Part shown: piece by piece, positions 21,812 through 33,823 of the stretch | Layout of the letters: each line of letters starts with the position of its first letter | Position numbering within the stretch: position 1 is the first letter of the stretch | DNA from: Erodium maritimum | Taxonomy: Eukaryota > Streptophyta > Magnoliopsida > Geraniales > Geraniaceae | Assembly: GCA_963921825.1 (NCBI GenBank) | Contig: OY997594.1 | Location: 37,194,557-37,258,556, forward strand | DNA length: 64,000 bases | Direction of reading: 5' to 3' | Notes under the pieces: model-generated | Seen by the model: the letters and a program-made list of their open reading frames with translations, nothing else | What the model was told of the DNA's origin: nothing | The model's database searches: none | Program-made: the position numbers and the translations under genes

Positions 21812-22968
21812 TGTGTTTTGTTATATTGAATAAGATGACATGATAATCCCATCAATACAACAAACAACAATATAGGACAAGTATGGTGTAGAGAAGCATG
21901 GTGTAAATAGGACAAGTATGGTGCTAAGTATGGGTGGACATGATGGACTTAGATGGTGAATCACCAACACCTTAATCCATGTCTTGTATACTTAGTGCTA
22001 ATTAATCAAGACTTTGGTTGCATGGGCCTTTCATGGGCCTCTTGGAACATGGCCCGTGGCCATTTCCAACGAGGTCCCGTGATTCGCTCATCGCCTCCAA
22101 GCCTTCCATATCGGAAATGTCCAACATTATCCGACGCGATCAATCCTAGACTCAAAGCCTTGTCTCGATCCATAAAGTCCTATTCACTTACGGGCACATG
22201 ACCCAAAACCCAGTTTTGGTCATGTCCCGAGACCACTCCCTTTTGGCCATTCTCCATAAATGTGTCAATAAGTTTCACCCTCCTGTGTGACCCTTAGGTT
22301 TATGCATGTCAATAGGTCAACGTAAAATCCCATTTTACTTGATCCTATATAAGTGGCAACTAACGAGACTTTAGTATTGCCTGACACTACATAACGAATC
22401 GACCATGTCGATTCTAACCTTTCCGTCGTCTATGTTACTATCATTTTATCTCCGATATCCTGATTGAGACAAGGCATAGAGCCGTCATCCTTATTATTCT
22501 CAATTGATGTTCCTTGATGTGTGAGATGACTGAATATATGATACCCAATATCATGTGCATGGTCATGCTATTCTTTCAGTCACTCTCTATCAAGCGGCCG
22601 AGAACCGATATCTTTCCCATACCTCAGTATGAGGGCTAAATCCCTTAGCCGTCTTTCGTGTCACTCATGTAACCCGTCCCTAAGCCAATCATGACCGTTA
22701 CGGAATCCCATTCAAATGACTAACAGAACGTAAGCCATACGAGTCATCTTTCATACTAGTCGCTTCTAGTGAAGCTTTGTTGACTAGGGACCCATCGAGT
22801 GAGATCTATCTCGATCTATGGTTCTATTCGCATGGTGGGCATAGATTAGAACACACATCGATATATTACTCCAACACATAAGTAATATAAAGCCGCTTTA
22901 ATTTTATTGCTAACGATTATATATACATTTGGGCATTTAGTATTGAACTACGGGCACTAAGACTAACA

Positions 22969-23655
22969 CCCTCCTAGGGCTAGTCCCTAGAGCACTTAAT
23001 TCTTTTCATTCCTGAATGCGAACCTGCTTTTTGACCCGGTCTTGTTCTTCTTAGGGTTCCCCGGCATAACCCCTCTTTCCATTCCCTACTTCAGTACATG
23101 TCTCAGGTTTAGCTCCCAGTTAAGGCCTACCTTCGTGCCCAAGCAAGTCTCGAGTGGTCGATGTCACCCTACCAGGTGGTTGGCCGATTGCTAGAGTCTT
23201 CCCGGTTGAATCCCCTTAGGGTTCCTGGTAGCCACTCCGAGGATACACACGGTTAGGTGTAGTAGCCGGGTTTACTATCGGGCCGCTTCCCCGAGACGAT
23301 GGGGCCTTAGGTGCAGTAGTCGTGGACAATAGCGTCTCGGATGCCTTCCCGTCCCAATCAATGGCATAATTCTTGATCTGCTGCTCCTTGTGGAATTCCA
23401 AGATTGAGGAATCAAAGCGAGGATGATCCACCACCTCCTGATCACAGTCAGTCACCGTGTGACCGATCATACCACAATTAGAACATAAGTGTGGGAGTTT
23501 TGTGTAGGTAAGTGAGATACGAACCAGATCGGAGAATTCTCGAAAATGAAGGAGAAGCTGTCGACAAAGGGGGCATTCCACAAGGTGCCAGAACCAGATC
23601 CTCACTGTCCCTCCCCAGCAGATGCCACATTGGTCGCATAACACCTCCACACACA
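22969..23655 (-). pseudogene. LINE ORF1, C-terminal part with CCHC knuckle (minus strand)
   Basis: The frame 23656-23216 shows LVRISLTYTKLPHLC then CSNCGMIGHTVTDC, a CX2CX4HX4C knuckle of the kind found after DUF4283 in plant LINE ORF1 proteins. The sequence down to 22969 is likely its tail, with stops. The upstream half is found across copia element 3 at 32123-33313. At its left end it meets the outer end of copia element 2. ORF1 normally packages LINE RNA. Confidence 0.78.
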
Positions 23656-25343
23656 TGTTAGTCTTAGTGCCCGTAGTTCAATCCTAAATGTCCAAATGTA
23701 TATATCATCGTTAGCAATAAAATTAAAGCGGCTTTATATTACTTATGTGTTGGAGTAATATATCGATGTGTGCTCTGATCTATGCCCACCATGCGAATAG
23801 AACCATAGATCGAGATAGATCACACTCGATGGGTCCCTAGTCAACAAAGCTTCACTAGAAGCGACTAGTATGAAAGATGGCTCTTTATGGCTTACGTTCT
23901 GTTAGTCATTGGAATGGGATTTCGGAGTCTGATCATAGATATCATGTGGGACATGATATTGGACGACCCGCCCTGAATATGTGCCATAGATTAAGTCATG
24001 AACATATTCAGTGTCGTAGCTTGTCATGTATCCTTAGACCAAGGAGTCTTTGTGATCGCTATGTAGTCAACAACTGAGTTTGACCTGAGCCTAACGTTGT
24101 CCGTAACAGGGCTTCCATAACGGCCAGGATTGGCTTGGGGACGGGCTACATGAGTGACACGAAAGGCGGCTAAGGGATTTATCCCTCATACTGAGGTATG
24201 GGAAAGATATCGGTTCTCGGCCGCTTGATCGAGAGTGACTGGAAGAATAGCATGGCCATGCACATGATACTGGGTATCATATCTTCAGTCATCTCACATA
24301 TCAAGGAACGGTGATTGAGAATAATAAGGATGACGGCTCTATGCCTTATCTCAATCAGGATATCGGAGATAAAAGGATAATGACAGGGACGACGGAAAGG
24401 TTAGAATCGACAGGGTCGATTCGTTATGTAGTGTCAGGCAATACTAAAGTCTCGTTAGTTGCCACTTAAATAGGATCAAGTAAAATGGGATTTTACGTTG
24501 ATCTATTGACATGCATAAACCTAAGGGTCACACCGGAGGATGAAACTCATTGACACATTTATGGAGAATGGCCAAAAGGGAGTTGTCTCGGGACATGACC
24601 AAAACTGGGTTTTGGGTCATGTGCCCGTAAGTGAATAGGACTTTACGGATCGAGATAAGGCTTGGAGTCTTGGGATTGATCGCGTCGGATAATGTTGGAC
24701 ATTTCCGGTATGGAAGGCATGGAGGCGATGAGCGAATCACGGGACCTCGTTGGAAATGGTCACGGGCCATGTTCCAAGAGGCCCATGAAAGGCCCATGCA
24801 ACCAAGGCCCATGGAACTAATTAATCAAGTCTTGATTAATTAGTACTAAGTAAGCAAGACAAGGATTAAGGTGTTGGTGATTCACCACCTAACACAATCT
24901 TGTCTTGCCATACTTTGTCCTATTTACACCTTACTTGACACCATACTTGTCCCATGCCTTTAGTTGGACAAGTATGGGTTTTGTTATGTTTAAGTCATCT
25001 TTTTTCAACATAACAAAGACAAGACAAGAATAGGAAACACATTTTCTCTCCCTCTTCCATGGCCATTTCGGGTTTGGCTAGTTTCCTCCTCCATTTTTGT
25101 GTTCTTGAGTCCTCAAAGAGAAGAACTACGTGGCTTTGATTCCCATGTGGATACGTAGGCGTCTTGGAGACTCAAGCCAATCATTCGTTAACCGGTGTTC
25201 TTGTTTTGGTAAGAACTAGTGCTGAATTTTTCTCTTGTTAATCCATTCTTTGTTAGTTGTTTCATGGTTCTAATTGTCTCTTGGTTTTCATTGATTTTCC
25301 GCTGCGAGTTGGTTCATCTCCAACCTTACCTCGAGACCCAACA
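23656..25343 (+). repeat. Copia element 3, 5' LTR (1688 bp)
   Basis: TGTTAGTCTTAGTGCC ... GAGACCCAACA. It is the reference LTR of this copia family in the window. The palindrome is at 24817-24843. Short open frames inside it are repeated in the 3' LTR and have no recognisable product. Confidence 0.95.
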
Positions 25344-25344
25344 G

Positions 25345-25356
25345 TGGTATCAGAGC
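25345..25356 (+). promoter_or_regulatory. Primer binding site, element 3 (tRNA-iMet)
   Basis: TGGTATCAGAGC, one base after the LTR end. Confidence 0.95.
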
Positions 25357-26899
25357 CGTGCTACCTTCGGGATTCACAAGACGGTGTTCAAAGTTTCGGT
25401 TTTGCTTGAAAGTTTCGTTTTTGGCATGTTGTTTTGCTAAATTGTTTGATAACATGTTTTAAATTATTGTTTATGGATTTAATGCATGTAAAATGAATTT
25501 TTGAAAATTATTTCAAATCTGGAAATTTTGAAAAAAATTTGATTTTTCGGGTCTCGGGAGCGGGACTCTCGGGGAGCCGAAACCGGGACCGAACGGGGCT
25601 CCGTTGGACGGAGCTAGGCCAAGCATGACCATTGGATGGTTGATATGCCAAGGCTAAACCGTTTTGTTAGTTATGACGAGTTTGGAACCGTCATGACGAA
25701 CTCGAAGATCAAATGTTCAAAAGTTTCATTTTTGAACGGTTTCGATAAACCGAGCATCAAAAATTTTCGAAACTTGGCTATTAATTAAAACCGGAAAATC
25801 ACATGATGTTTGATAACATTCTTGTTTGATAACACGATGTGTGATGTGATGTTGGCATGGTGCACATAATAGCCCCGAGCTCAATTTAATTATTTATCGC
25901 TTTTCACGGCCTGCGAGCCGTTAGAGGTAACGTGTAATTATTCTTTCAAGGTGTGGTCGTCGAACCACTTGTTTGTAATATTTATTTATTCCCGACCTGC
26001 GAGTCGTGTATTAAATTGTAATATTTTACTCAAGATGAAGAAAGGGCGAAAAGGTCATTTGGTGGCTTTTCGGGTGTTGGCATCGGCTTGGAGTCGGTGG
26101 AGCTCAAGAAGCTAGTGGGAGTTAGTTTAGGGGGCTATTATGTGCACATTTATCGCTTTATGCTTGGTTTAGTTTATGCATGATTAATTCTATGTGCTTT
26201 AGAATTGCATGCCTAACTTTATTTACCGAGCATATCACCTCACATGCAAAGATAAAATTGGAATTTTAATCCTTGTGTGTGAACCCTTAGAACCGTCATT
26301 GCATTGGATGTAGTTGACGGGTTCAAAGGAAGAATTACATTGGATGTAATTTGAGGCATCATTGCATTTGGAATGTAGTTGATGTGCTCATCGCATCTAG
26401 GATGTGCCAAAGTTTTGAACACAACTGGACAAGTAAAAGCGGGTCATGTCCGATACCTCCCAATCATCAACACCTTACTACCTCCCCGTCCTATGGGTGT
26501 CGTGCGCATTAGCGGAGCATCCATGGGAAAGCGGGGTAGTAGGTTTGGACGACATATGTGGGTGTCGTGCGCATTAGCGGAGCACCTACATAGTGACGAG
26601 CCATAGTTGAAAATTGGTGGACCCGACTACGATTCTTAGCCTGAGGTTGAGCTAGGGTAACAGATAGGGTAAGTCGTGTACATAAGTACATACCCTAGCC
26701 AGGAGTCACATTGGATGTGATTGGATGGATTCCTACCTACATAGCTCGATTAAGTGGTGAGCATTAGTTCAGCTTAATCGAGTGAATCAAGGATCTTGGT
26801 TTCAGATTCTAAAGGTTTAGAATTGATTGTTGGTGTTTAAGCTTGATCTTCATAAAATTTATTCAGTTTACTGATTGAATTTTATCTGTTGTAGATCAA
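25357..26899 (+). other. Untranslated leader of copia element 3
   Basis: Co-linear with the leader of element 1 (925-2446), without credible ORFs. The GGATGTAATTTGAGG-type short repeats are at about 26300-26390. Confidence 0.78.
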
Positions 26900-27430
26900 A
26901 TGGCAAATTCAGCGAACATTAATAGTTTGTCATTAAAAACCATTCTTGACAGGGTCAAGCTAAATGGGACAAACTATTTGGACTGGTACAGAATTTTTGA
27001 GGATAGTCCTCAAGTCTGAACGCAAAGAATATGTCCTTGACAAGGCTGTCTCTAAGACCATATCAGAGTTACATGAAGTGTCATCAGCTGCTGAGAAGAA
27101 TATCTCAGGGATCTGGGATCCAAGGATATTCTGATGGTCAACAAGGGAATTGGAAGTGGCAAGGGCTGGGCCCATGCGCACTTGGCAGGAAAGATGAGAC
27201 ACTTGAGAATGTCTGCTTCTACTGCCAACAGCCTGGTCATTGGAACCGGGATTACAGGAAGTTCACGGCTGATCTGAAGAAGGGCAGTGGGACTGCGCCT
27301 TCATCAAATAGCCTGGATGATCTGAAGAAGGGCAGTAGGACTGCGCCTTCATCAGGAAACCTGGATGATCTAAGTAAGGGCGGTGGGACCGTGCCTTCAT
27401 TCGGTATTAACTCTATAGAGCTACATCTCT
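26900..27430 (+). pseudogene. gag: Copia element 3 gag, with deletion and broken knuckle
   Basis: The ATG at 26900 gives MANSANINSLSLKT and LNGTNYLDWY; a one-base insertion in a T run near 26993 then shifts the frame. In the next frame KEYVLDKAVS is joined to KTISELHEVS, the same ~136-codon deletion as in element 2. The knuckle near 27208-27255 reads CFYCQQPGHWNRDY, so the last Cys is Tyr. It is followed by three copies of a 17-residue unit with DLKKGSGTAPSS (about 27270-27407). Confidence 0.87.
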
Positions 27431-28770
27431 CTACTTCCAAAGATTCATGGGTATTAGATACCATGACTGAATCTCACACATACACTAATATATGGTGGCT
27501 GAAAGTAGGAGAGATTTGGAAAGCACGAAATGGACCTCAGAGTTGTGGCAACTGCTGTAGGATCCATGAGTCTTGCTTTGCCAAGAGGCCTTGTCTTAGT
27601 ATTGTATAATGTATATTGCATACCTACTCTTAGTAGGAATATTATATCTGTATCCGTGTTTGACAAGGAAGGATATAATGTTAATATTGGAAATGGAGTT
27701 TTCAATGTTCTATGCAATGATATGTTTTATACCAGTACTGACATGGTTGGAGGATTGTACATATTAGATATGGGTAACAATGCCTCAAGTTCTATATATT
27801 CCGTTAATACCAAGAGGTCTAAATCCAACGATTTAAACCTAACTCTGTTATGGTACTGTCATTTGGGTCGCATAAACAAGAAGCGCCTATCAGCACTTCA
27901 GAAGTGCGGGCTTTCAGGTTCATTCGAATTCCATTCGATCGATAGGTGCAAGGTTTGTTTGATGGGCAAAATGACTAAAGTGCCCTTTATCGATCGCGAT
28001 GAAAGGGCGGGTGAATTATTGGGGCTGATACACTCGAATGTGTGTAGACCAATAAGTTCACTTGCCAGGAGGGGTTTTAGCTACTTTATCACATTTACTG
28101 ATGATTACAGTAAATATGGTTATGTCTATTCGGTGAGACATAAGTCTGAAGCTTTTGATAAATTCAAAGAGTTTAAGACTATAGTAGAAAACCAGCTCGA
28201 CAAAGGTATTAAGGCACTTCGATTGGATCGAGGTGGAAAATACTTGACCACAGAGTTATTAGATCATCTAAAAGAGAATGGGATCCTTTTGAAATGGACT
28301 CCTCCTAGGTCACTGTAGTTGAAAGGTGTAGCCAAACGGAGAAATCGGACATTGTTAGACAATGGTCTGTTCCATGATTAGTTGGACTGATCTCCCAATC
28401 TCTTTTAGGGGTTTTGCTCTAGAGACGACCGCATTCATAGTGAATCGGGCTTCGGCGAATGGTGTGGAATGGACACCATTTTAAAAATGGTACGGGATGA
28501 TGCCCGCTTTGTCCTTCCTAAAGATTTGTGGTTGCGAGGCTTATGTGAAACATTTGGTTTCAACTAAGCTCGAACCAAGATCTGAGATATGCACCTTCGT
28601 GTGGTATCCCAAAGCAACAAGGGGATACTATTTCTACAATCCCAGTGAGAACATGGTGTTCGTCGCTTGGGGTGGGGTCTTTATGGAAAAGAAGTTTTGT
28701 TTCCAAAGACGTCATTGGGAGGACTGTGCATCTCGAAGAAATTCAGGATGGTACAGATCTGTCTAAACCA
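27431..28770 (+). pseudogene. pol: Copia element 3 protease and integrase, catalytically dead
   Basis: The protease site reads SWVLDTMTESH where the family has DTG. In the GAG-pre-integrase region LLWYCHLGRIN replaces both zinc-binding His positions seen in element 1 (LLWHCRLGHI). In the integrase core the first Asp is Asn (IHSNVCRP), the second Asp is kept (LRLDRGGKY), and the Glu is Lys (KGVAKRRN). A stop lies at 28316 and several frame changes follow before the C-terminal segment (28497-28766). Confidence 0.87.
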
Positions 28771-30410
28771 ATTGGCAACCCAGTAGAAAGGAGCCAGAGA
28801 TTGTCTTAGAGTAAGAACCAATTCCTGTTACAATTCCGGAAGGTCCAAGGCGATTTGAAAGGATCAATCTTCCACCTCCAAGATATGGTATCCGGAGGTG
28901 ACAATGAAGTCATGGTGGATCACGATGATCCAGCCACCTTTCAGGAAGTCGTGGATGGGCCCAACTCCGAGTTATGGCTGGGAGCCATGAGGGAGGAAAT
29001 GCAATCCATGTCGGACAACCGAGTCTGGGAACCGGTTGATCCCATCAATGGTGTGAGGACCATAGGATGCAAATGGATCTTCAAGGTGAAGTTTGACATG
29101 GACGGCAACCCTCTGACCTACAAAGCTCAACTGGTGGCGAAAGGTTATAGGCAGATCCAATGGATTGACTATGAGGAAACCTTCTCCTTAGTGGCTATGG
29201 TCAAAATCGATCCAAATTCTTCTTGACATAACTGCGTATCATAATTACGAGATATGGCAAGTGGATGTCAAAACCGCTTTCCTAAATGGAAATTTGACTG
29301 AGTACGTTTGTATGTCTCGGCCCAAAGGTTTTGACGATCCGAAGAATAAAGGAAAGATTTATAAGTTGTTGAAATCCATTTATGGATTGAAACGAACTTC
29401 TCGGAGTTGGATCCTTCGTTTTGATGAAGCTGTAATTGGATTTGGCTTAATCAAGAACGAGGATGAATCTTGCGTTTATAAGAAGGCTAGTGGGAGCAAT
29501 ATTACCTTTCTGGTTCTCATTGAAAACGACATCCCAACCTTGCACGAGACTAAAGCTTGGTTGAGGAAGTGTTCTTCAATAAAGGACTTAGGCGATGCTT
29601 CTCATATCTTAAGGATTAAGATATGTAGAGATCGCACCAAGAGGGTCTTGGATTTAAGTCAGGGAACCTATGTGAACAAGGCATTGAGTAGGTTCTTAAT
29701 GCTCGATTCAAAGAAAGGACTCTTACCCACTAGTCATGGCATTCATCTCAGCAAGACTCAGTGTCCTAAGACACCTGATGAGTTGAAAAGGATGATGAGA
29801 ATCCTATGCGCCTGGGGGCAGGATCGATCATATATGCCATGACATGTATGAGACCAGACGTCTCGTAAGCCTTATGTTGTACCAGTAGACATCATTCTAA
29901 CCCGGGGGAAAGATGATGCTGAACTAGTCGTCGAAGGATGAGTAGACGCTAGTTTTCCAAGACAAATCCAGATGATTTTAGAAGTCAATCAGGATATGTG
30001 TTTACGCTGAATGGCAGAGCTTTAGCTGGGAAAGCGTAAAGCAAGATACCATTGCCGAATCTACGACAGAGGCCAAGTACATGGATGCTGCAGAGGCAGC
30101 TAAGGAGGCTATGTGGATTTGGAAATTCATGGCAGGGCTGGGTGTAATTAAAAACCCATCCAGTCCGGTGAATCCATTTTGCGACAACACAAGGGCCATT
30201 GCGCAAGCTAAAAGCCTAGATCGCATAACAAATCCAAACATGTACTGCGGCGTATCCACCTCATCAGATAAATACTGAACTGAGGTGAAGTGAAGATAAC
30301 CGATATTGCAACAGATGATAACATAGCCAACTCATTGACTAAGGCAGTGTCACTGCCTGAACATGTTAGACATGTAAAGTCGATGGGGACATATAGGAGT
30401 TTAGATTGGA
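28771..30410 (+). pseudogene. pol: Copia element 3 reverse transcriptase and RNase H, YVDD deleted
   Basis: The RT fingers read from 28855-29226 (WLGAMREEMQSM, GCKWIFKVKF, YRQIQWIDYEETFS), then VKTAFLNGN and YKLLKSIYGLKRTSRSW. At about 29513-29524 the sequence runs FLVL directly into IENDIP. Seven codons (YVDDILL in element 1) are missing, which removes the catalytic aspartates. RNase H remnants follow at 29840-30350 with several frameshifts and stops, including FCDNTRAIAQAK and DNIANSL. Confidence 0.9.
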
Positions 30411-30413
30411 ACT

Positions 30414-30429
30414 AGGGCAAGTGGGAGAT
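30414..30429 (+). promoter_or_regulatory. Polypurine tract, element 3
   Basis: GGGCAAGTGGGAGAT-type purine run directly before the TG of the 3' LTR at 30430. Confidence 0.78.
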
Positions 30430-32117
30430 TGTTAGTCTTAGTGCCCGTAGTTCAATCCTAAATGTCCAAATGTATATATCATCGTTAGCAATAAAATTAA
30501 AGCGGCTTTATATTACTTATGTGTTGGAGTAATATATCGATGTGTGCTCTGATCTATGCCCACCATGCGAATAGAACCATAGATCGAGATAGATCACACT
30601 CGATGGGTCCCTAGTCAACAAAGCTTCACTAGAAGCGACTAGTATGAAAGATGGCTCTTTATGGCTTACGTTCTGTTAGTCATTGGAATGGGATTTCGGA
30701 GTCTGATCATAGATATCATGTGGGACATGATATTGGACGACCCGCCCTGAATATGTGCCATAGATTAAGTCATGAACATATTCAGTGTCGTAGCTTGTCA
30801 TGTATCCTTAGACCAAGGAGTCTTTGTGATCGCTATGTAGTCAACAACTGAGTTTGACCTGAGCCTAACGTTGTCCGTAACAGGGCTTCCATAACGGCCA
30901 GGATTGGCTTGGGGACGGGCTACATGAGTGACACGAAAGGCGGCTAAGGGATTTATCCCTCATACTGAGGTATGGGAAAGATATCGGTTCTCGGCCGCTT
31001 GATCGAGAGTGACTGGAAGAATAGCATGGCCATGCACATGATACTGGGTATCATATCTTCAGTCATCTCACATATCAAGGAACGGTGATTGAGAATAATA
31101 AGGATGACGGCTCTATGCCTTATCTCAATCAGGATATCGGAGATAAAAGGATAATGACAGGGACGACGGAAAGGTTAGAATCGACAGGGTCGATTCGTTA
31201 TGTAGTGTCAGGCAATACTAAAGTCTCGTTAGTTGCCACTTAAATAGGATCAAGTAAAATGGGATTTTACGTTGATCTATTGACATGCATAAACCTAAGG
31301 GTCACACCGGAGGATGAAACTCATTGACACATTTATGGAGAATGGCCAAAAGGGAGTTGTCTCGGGACATGACCAAAACTGGGTTTTGGGTCATGTGCCC
31401 GTAAGTGAATAGGACTTTACGGATCGAGATAAGGCTTGGAGTCTTGGGATTGATCGCGTCGGATAATGTTGGACATTTCCGGTATGGAAGGCATGGAGGC
31501 GATGAGCGAATCACGGGACCTCGTTGGAAATGGTCACGGGCCATGTTCCAAGAGGCCCATGAAAGGCCCATGCAACCAAGGCCCATGGAACTAATTAATC
31601 AAGTCTTGATTAATTAGTACTAAGTAAGCAAGACAAGGATTAAGGTGTTGGTGATTCACCACCTAACACAATCTTGTCTTGCCATACTTTGTCCTATTTA
31701 CACCTTACTTGACACCATACTTGTCCCATGCCTTTAGTTGGACAAGTATGGGTTTTGTTATGTTTAAGTCATCTTTTTTCAACATAACAAAGACAAGACA
31801 AGAATAGGAAACACATTTTCTCTCCCTCTTCCATGGCCATTTCGGGTTTGGCTAGTTTCCTCCTCCATTTTTGTGTTCTTGAGTCCTCAAAGAGAAGAAC
31901 TACGTGGCTTTGATTCCCATGTGGATACGTAGGCGTCTTGGAGACTCAAGCCAATCATTCGTTAACCGGTGTTCTTGTTTTGGTAAGAACTAGTGCTGAA
32001 TTTTTCTCTTGTTAATCCATTCTTTGTTAGTTGTTTCATGGTTCTAATTGTCTCTTGGTTTTCATTGATTTTCCGCTGCGAGTTGGTTCATCTCCAACCT
32101 TACCTCGAGACCCAACA
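30430..32117 (+). repeat. Copia element 3, 3' LTR (1688 bp)
   Basis: Same length as the 5' LTR and no mismatch noticed on reading. The palindrome is at 31591-31617. It is followed directly by the ACACA duplication. Confidence 0.95.
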
Positions 32118-32122
32118 ACACA

Positions 32123-33313
32123 GACCTAGAGTCGATCCAATTGTCTCTCTTTTGGCTTTGGTCTGCACCAACAGGGGGAGTTTATGTGCATGAACCCATA
32201 GCTGAAACCGATCCAAAGCGGGAGGCTTCCTAGCCATAAAGTCTAGGTCCCCTAGAAGTAGTGGCCGACCGTCAAAGCACCACGGTCATTCCTTCGAACC
32301 CATGCCCTAGTTGCATCTGTTTGGAAGTAAAAAACGAACACGCCCAGTCCAATGTCCTTGATGACTAGCCCGTCAGCCGACTTCCCCCACGCCTCCTTAA
32401 TGATCCTAAGGATGACCTCCTTCCGGGGTGGCTTGGAGGTCCATAGTTTTCCTAGCATGGAAAAATGTTGTGGAGCCAAGATAGAGGTGCTCACCGGTAC
32501 ATACGACCCCTCAACCTCTTCATCATCCTCTAAGGAACAAGCCAAAAGCCCATCTTGTATCTTGGTTAGGTGAGACTCCACAGATGATAGTGCGGGGGTC
32601 TTCGAGGTTGAGCCGGCCTCCTTCGATTTAAAAGACCTCTATCGGTGTACCATCCCCGACGGTAGAGAGCAACGCGGGATCACCGGAGAGCGGTCCCTGG
32701 TAGGACTCCGGGCGCCTGCACAGATCGATTCCTCCTTCTTCGGTCTGGACATGTGACCCTTGCCTCGAAGAGGGTCTCGGATCATAGGAGGTGACGGAGA
32801 TGCGGTATGGGCCACCGACGATTGCAGCGTGCTAGGGAGCTTAGGTTCCGGTGGTAGTTGAGGAGCTGAGGTAATCGCTGGAGGCATTAACAGAGTCTGG
32901 CCTTCAAGTTTAGAAGTTATGGTTTTAGGCTTGAGGGGTCGACCGCGTCGTGGTTTACCCAGCAGTTCAGAGGTTCCCAAAGAGAAAGTAGGGTTTACTA
33001 ATGACGCCAGAGTTGAAGAAGGGGTTGTGGGAGAAGAAGAGCAAGGGACAAAAATCATAGATTTCTTTGTCTTCCGGTTCTTGCTCTTCTTAACGAGAGG
33101 CAGAATCTCCGAGGAGGGGCGCTGTGGTGGCATATGTTGCGTGGGTTGCACCATGGTGGGCTGCGATGGGACATGACCGACGATGGAGGCAACAGTCATG
33201 TCGGCGACAAAATTACGGGCCTCCATAGGTGGGGCTAGGGTTACCTCGATAAGGAGGCAAATCTCGACTTCCAAGAGAGCTTTTTTCTTCCTCTGAAACT
33301 CTTTCATTACCAT
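32123..33313 (-). pseudogene. LINE ORF1, N-terminal and DUF4283-like part (minus strand)
   Basis: The minus-strand frame 33313-32639 encodes a Pro/Ser/Lys-rich region, including KKSKNRKTKKS and LLGKPRRGRPLKPK. After a break, 32581-32252 shows MLGKLWTSKPPRKEVILRII, KEAWGKSADGLVIKDIGLGV and FYFQTDATRAW, matching the layout of DUF4283 in plant LINE ORF1. Stops and shifts follow before the frame meets copia element 3; the rest resumes at 23655. The start codon is unclear; MEARNF... near 33220 is an alternative. Confidence 0.75.
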
Positions 33314-33552
33314 AATTTAAAATTAGTTATTGCTTACATGCATATATGTGATTTTTTTTATTAAAATTAAAACTCATGATAAATTGAAATAATATTTTCT
33401 TGTTAAATTAAAAAAAAGTAATCCTATATATTTTAAATTAAATTAATTTATATTTTAATTTTTTTATTATATATATATATATATATTTTTTTTTGTTAAT
33501 AAACAAAATCCATCTAAACTCCGTTAAGGTCTCGACTAATCCCCACCTAATA
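33314..33552. other. AT-rich spacer with (AT)n run
   Basis: Very AT-rich DNA with an AT dinucleotide run at about 33467-33486 and T/A homopolymers. No gene. It may hold the upstream region of the minus-strand LINE. Confidence 0.7.
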
Positions 33553-33823
33553 ATAAAACACCGCTCTCTCTCTTGCCCTAACGTCGCGATCTCCCTCCAT
33601 GGCGGCCATGGCTATTGTCATGGCTGCTGTCATGGCTCCTCTCCTCCTCCTCACATTCTATGGGTTTGTTTTCGACATCGGTAGTTACTCTTCTGTGCCT
33701 CTCCTAGGGAGTTCTACTAGGGTTTTTCCTACTAGGGCTCCCTTCGAGCCGCCTCTAGCCACCGTGACATTGGCTCCCTCCCACTACCAACGTCGTGTCT
33801 CCCGATTTGACTGGGGGGTAGAT
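33553..33823 (+). other. Left fragment of a possible LINE-like or chimeric element
   Basis: A short open frame (ATG at 33599) rich in Met/Ala/Leu, with no family match. It ends with CTGGGGGGTAGAT, which matches the gypsy polypurine tract next to the LTR at 33824. A weak repeat CCACCTAATA lies at 33543-33552 and 38067-38076, so this piece and the poly(A) tail at 37181-38062 may once have been one insertion. Confidence 0.4.

Larger units (their letters stand above)
10559..22968 (-). mobile_element. Ty1/copia element 2 (inverted), 5' half only within the window
   Basis: Reading on the minus strand: 5' LTR (22968 down to 12431, interrupted by gypsy element 1), PBS, leader, and gag up to the zinc knuckle, where it meets the 3' LTR of element 1 at 10558/10559. 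The simplest reading is that element 1 inserted into element 2 gag. The rest of gag, pol and the 3' LTR should then lie to the left of this window. Confidence 0.82.
12431..22968 (-). repeat. Copia element 2, 5' LTR, split by gypsy element 1
   Basis: Two pieces, 12431-12923 and 21812-22968 (one copy of the TGTGT duplication lies in each), about 1.65 kb in total. The outer end reads ...GACTAACA at 22968, the reverse complement of the family start. The inner (U5-side) third differs from the LTRs of elements 1 and 3 in parts, so this is a diverged subfamily member. One arm of the conserved palindrome is lost near 21998. Confidence 0.85.
23656..32117 (+). mobile_element. Ty1/copia element 3, full length with indistinguishable LTRs, non-autonomous
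   Basis: Flanked by ACACA (23651-23655 and 32118-32122). The LTRs are 1688 bp each, with no difference that I saw when reading them side by side. The internal part (5086 bp) has every domain of the family but is broken in all: gag deletion, mutated protease, integrase and zinc knuckle, and loss of the RT catalytic motif. Its youngest event (insertion) is therefore later than its coding decay. Confidence 0.93.

Noticed and set aside
33467-33486. AT repeat considered as an origin or matrix-attachment site
   Set aside because: A simple AT run gives no specific support for either.
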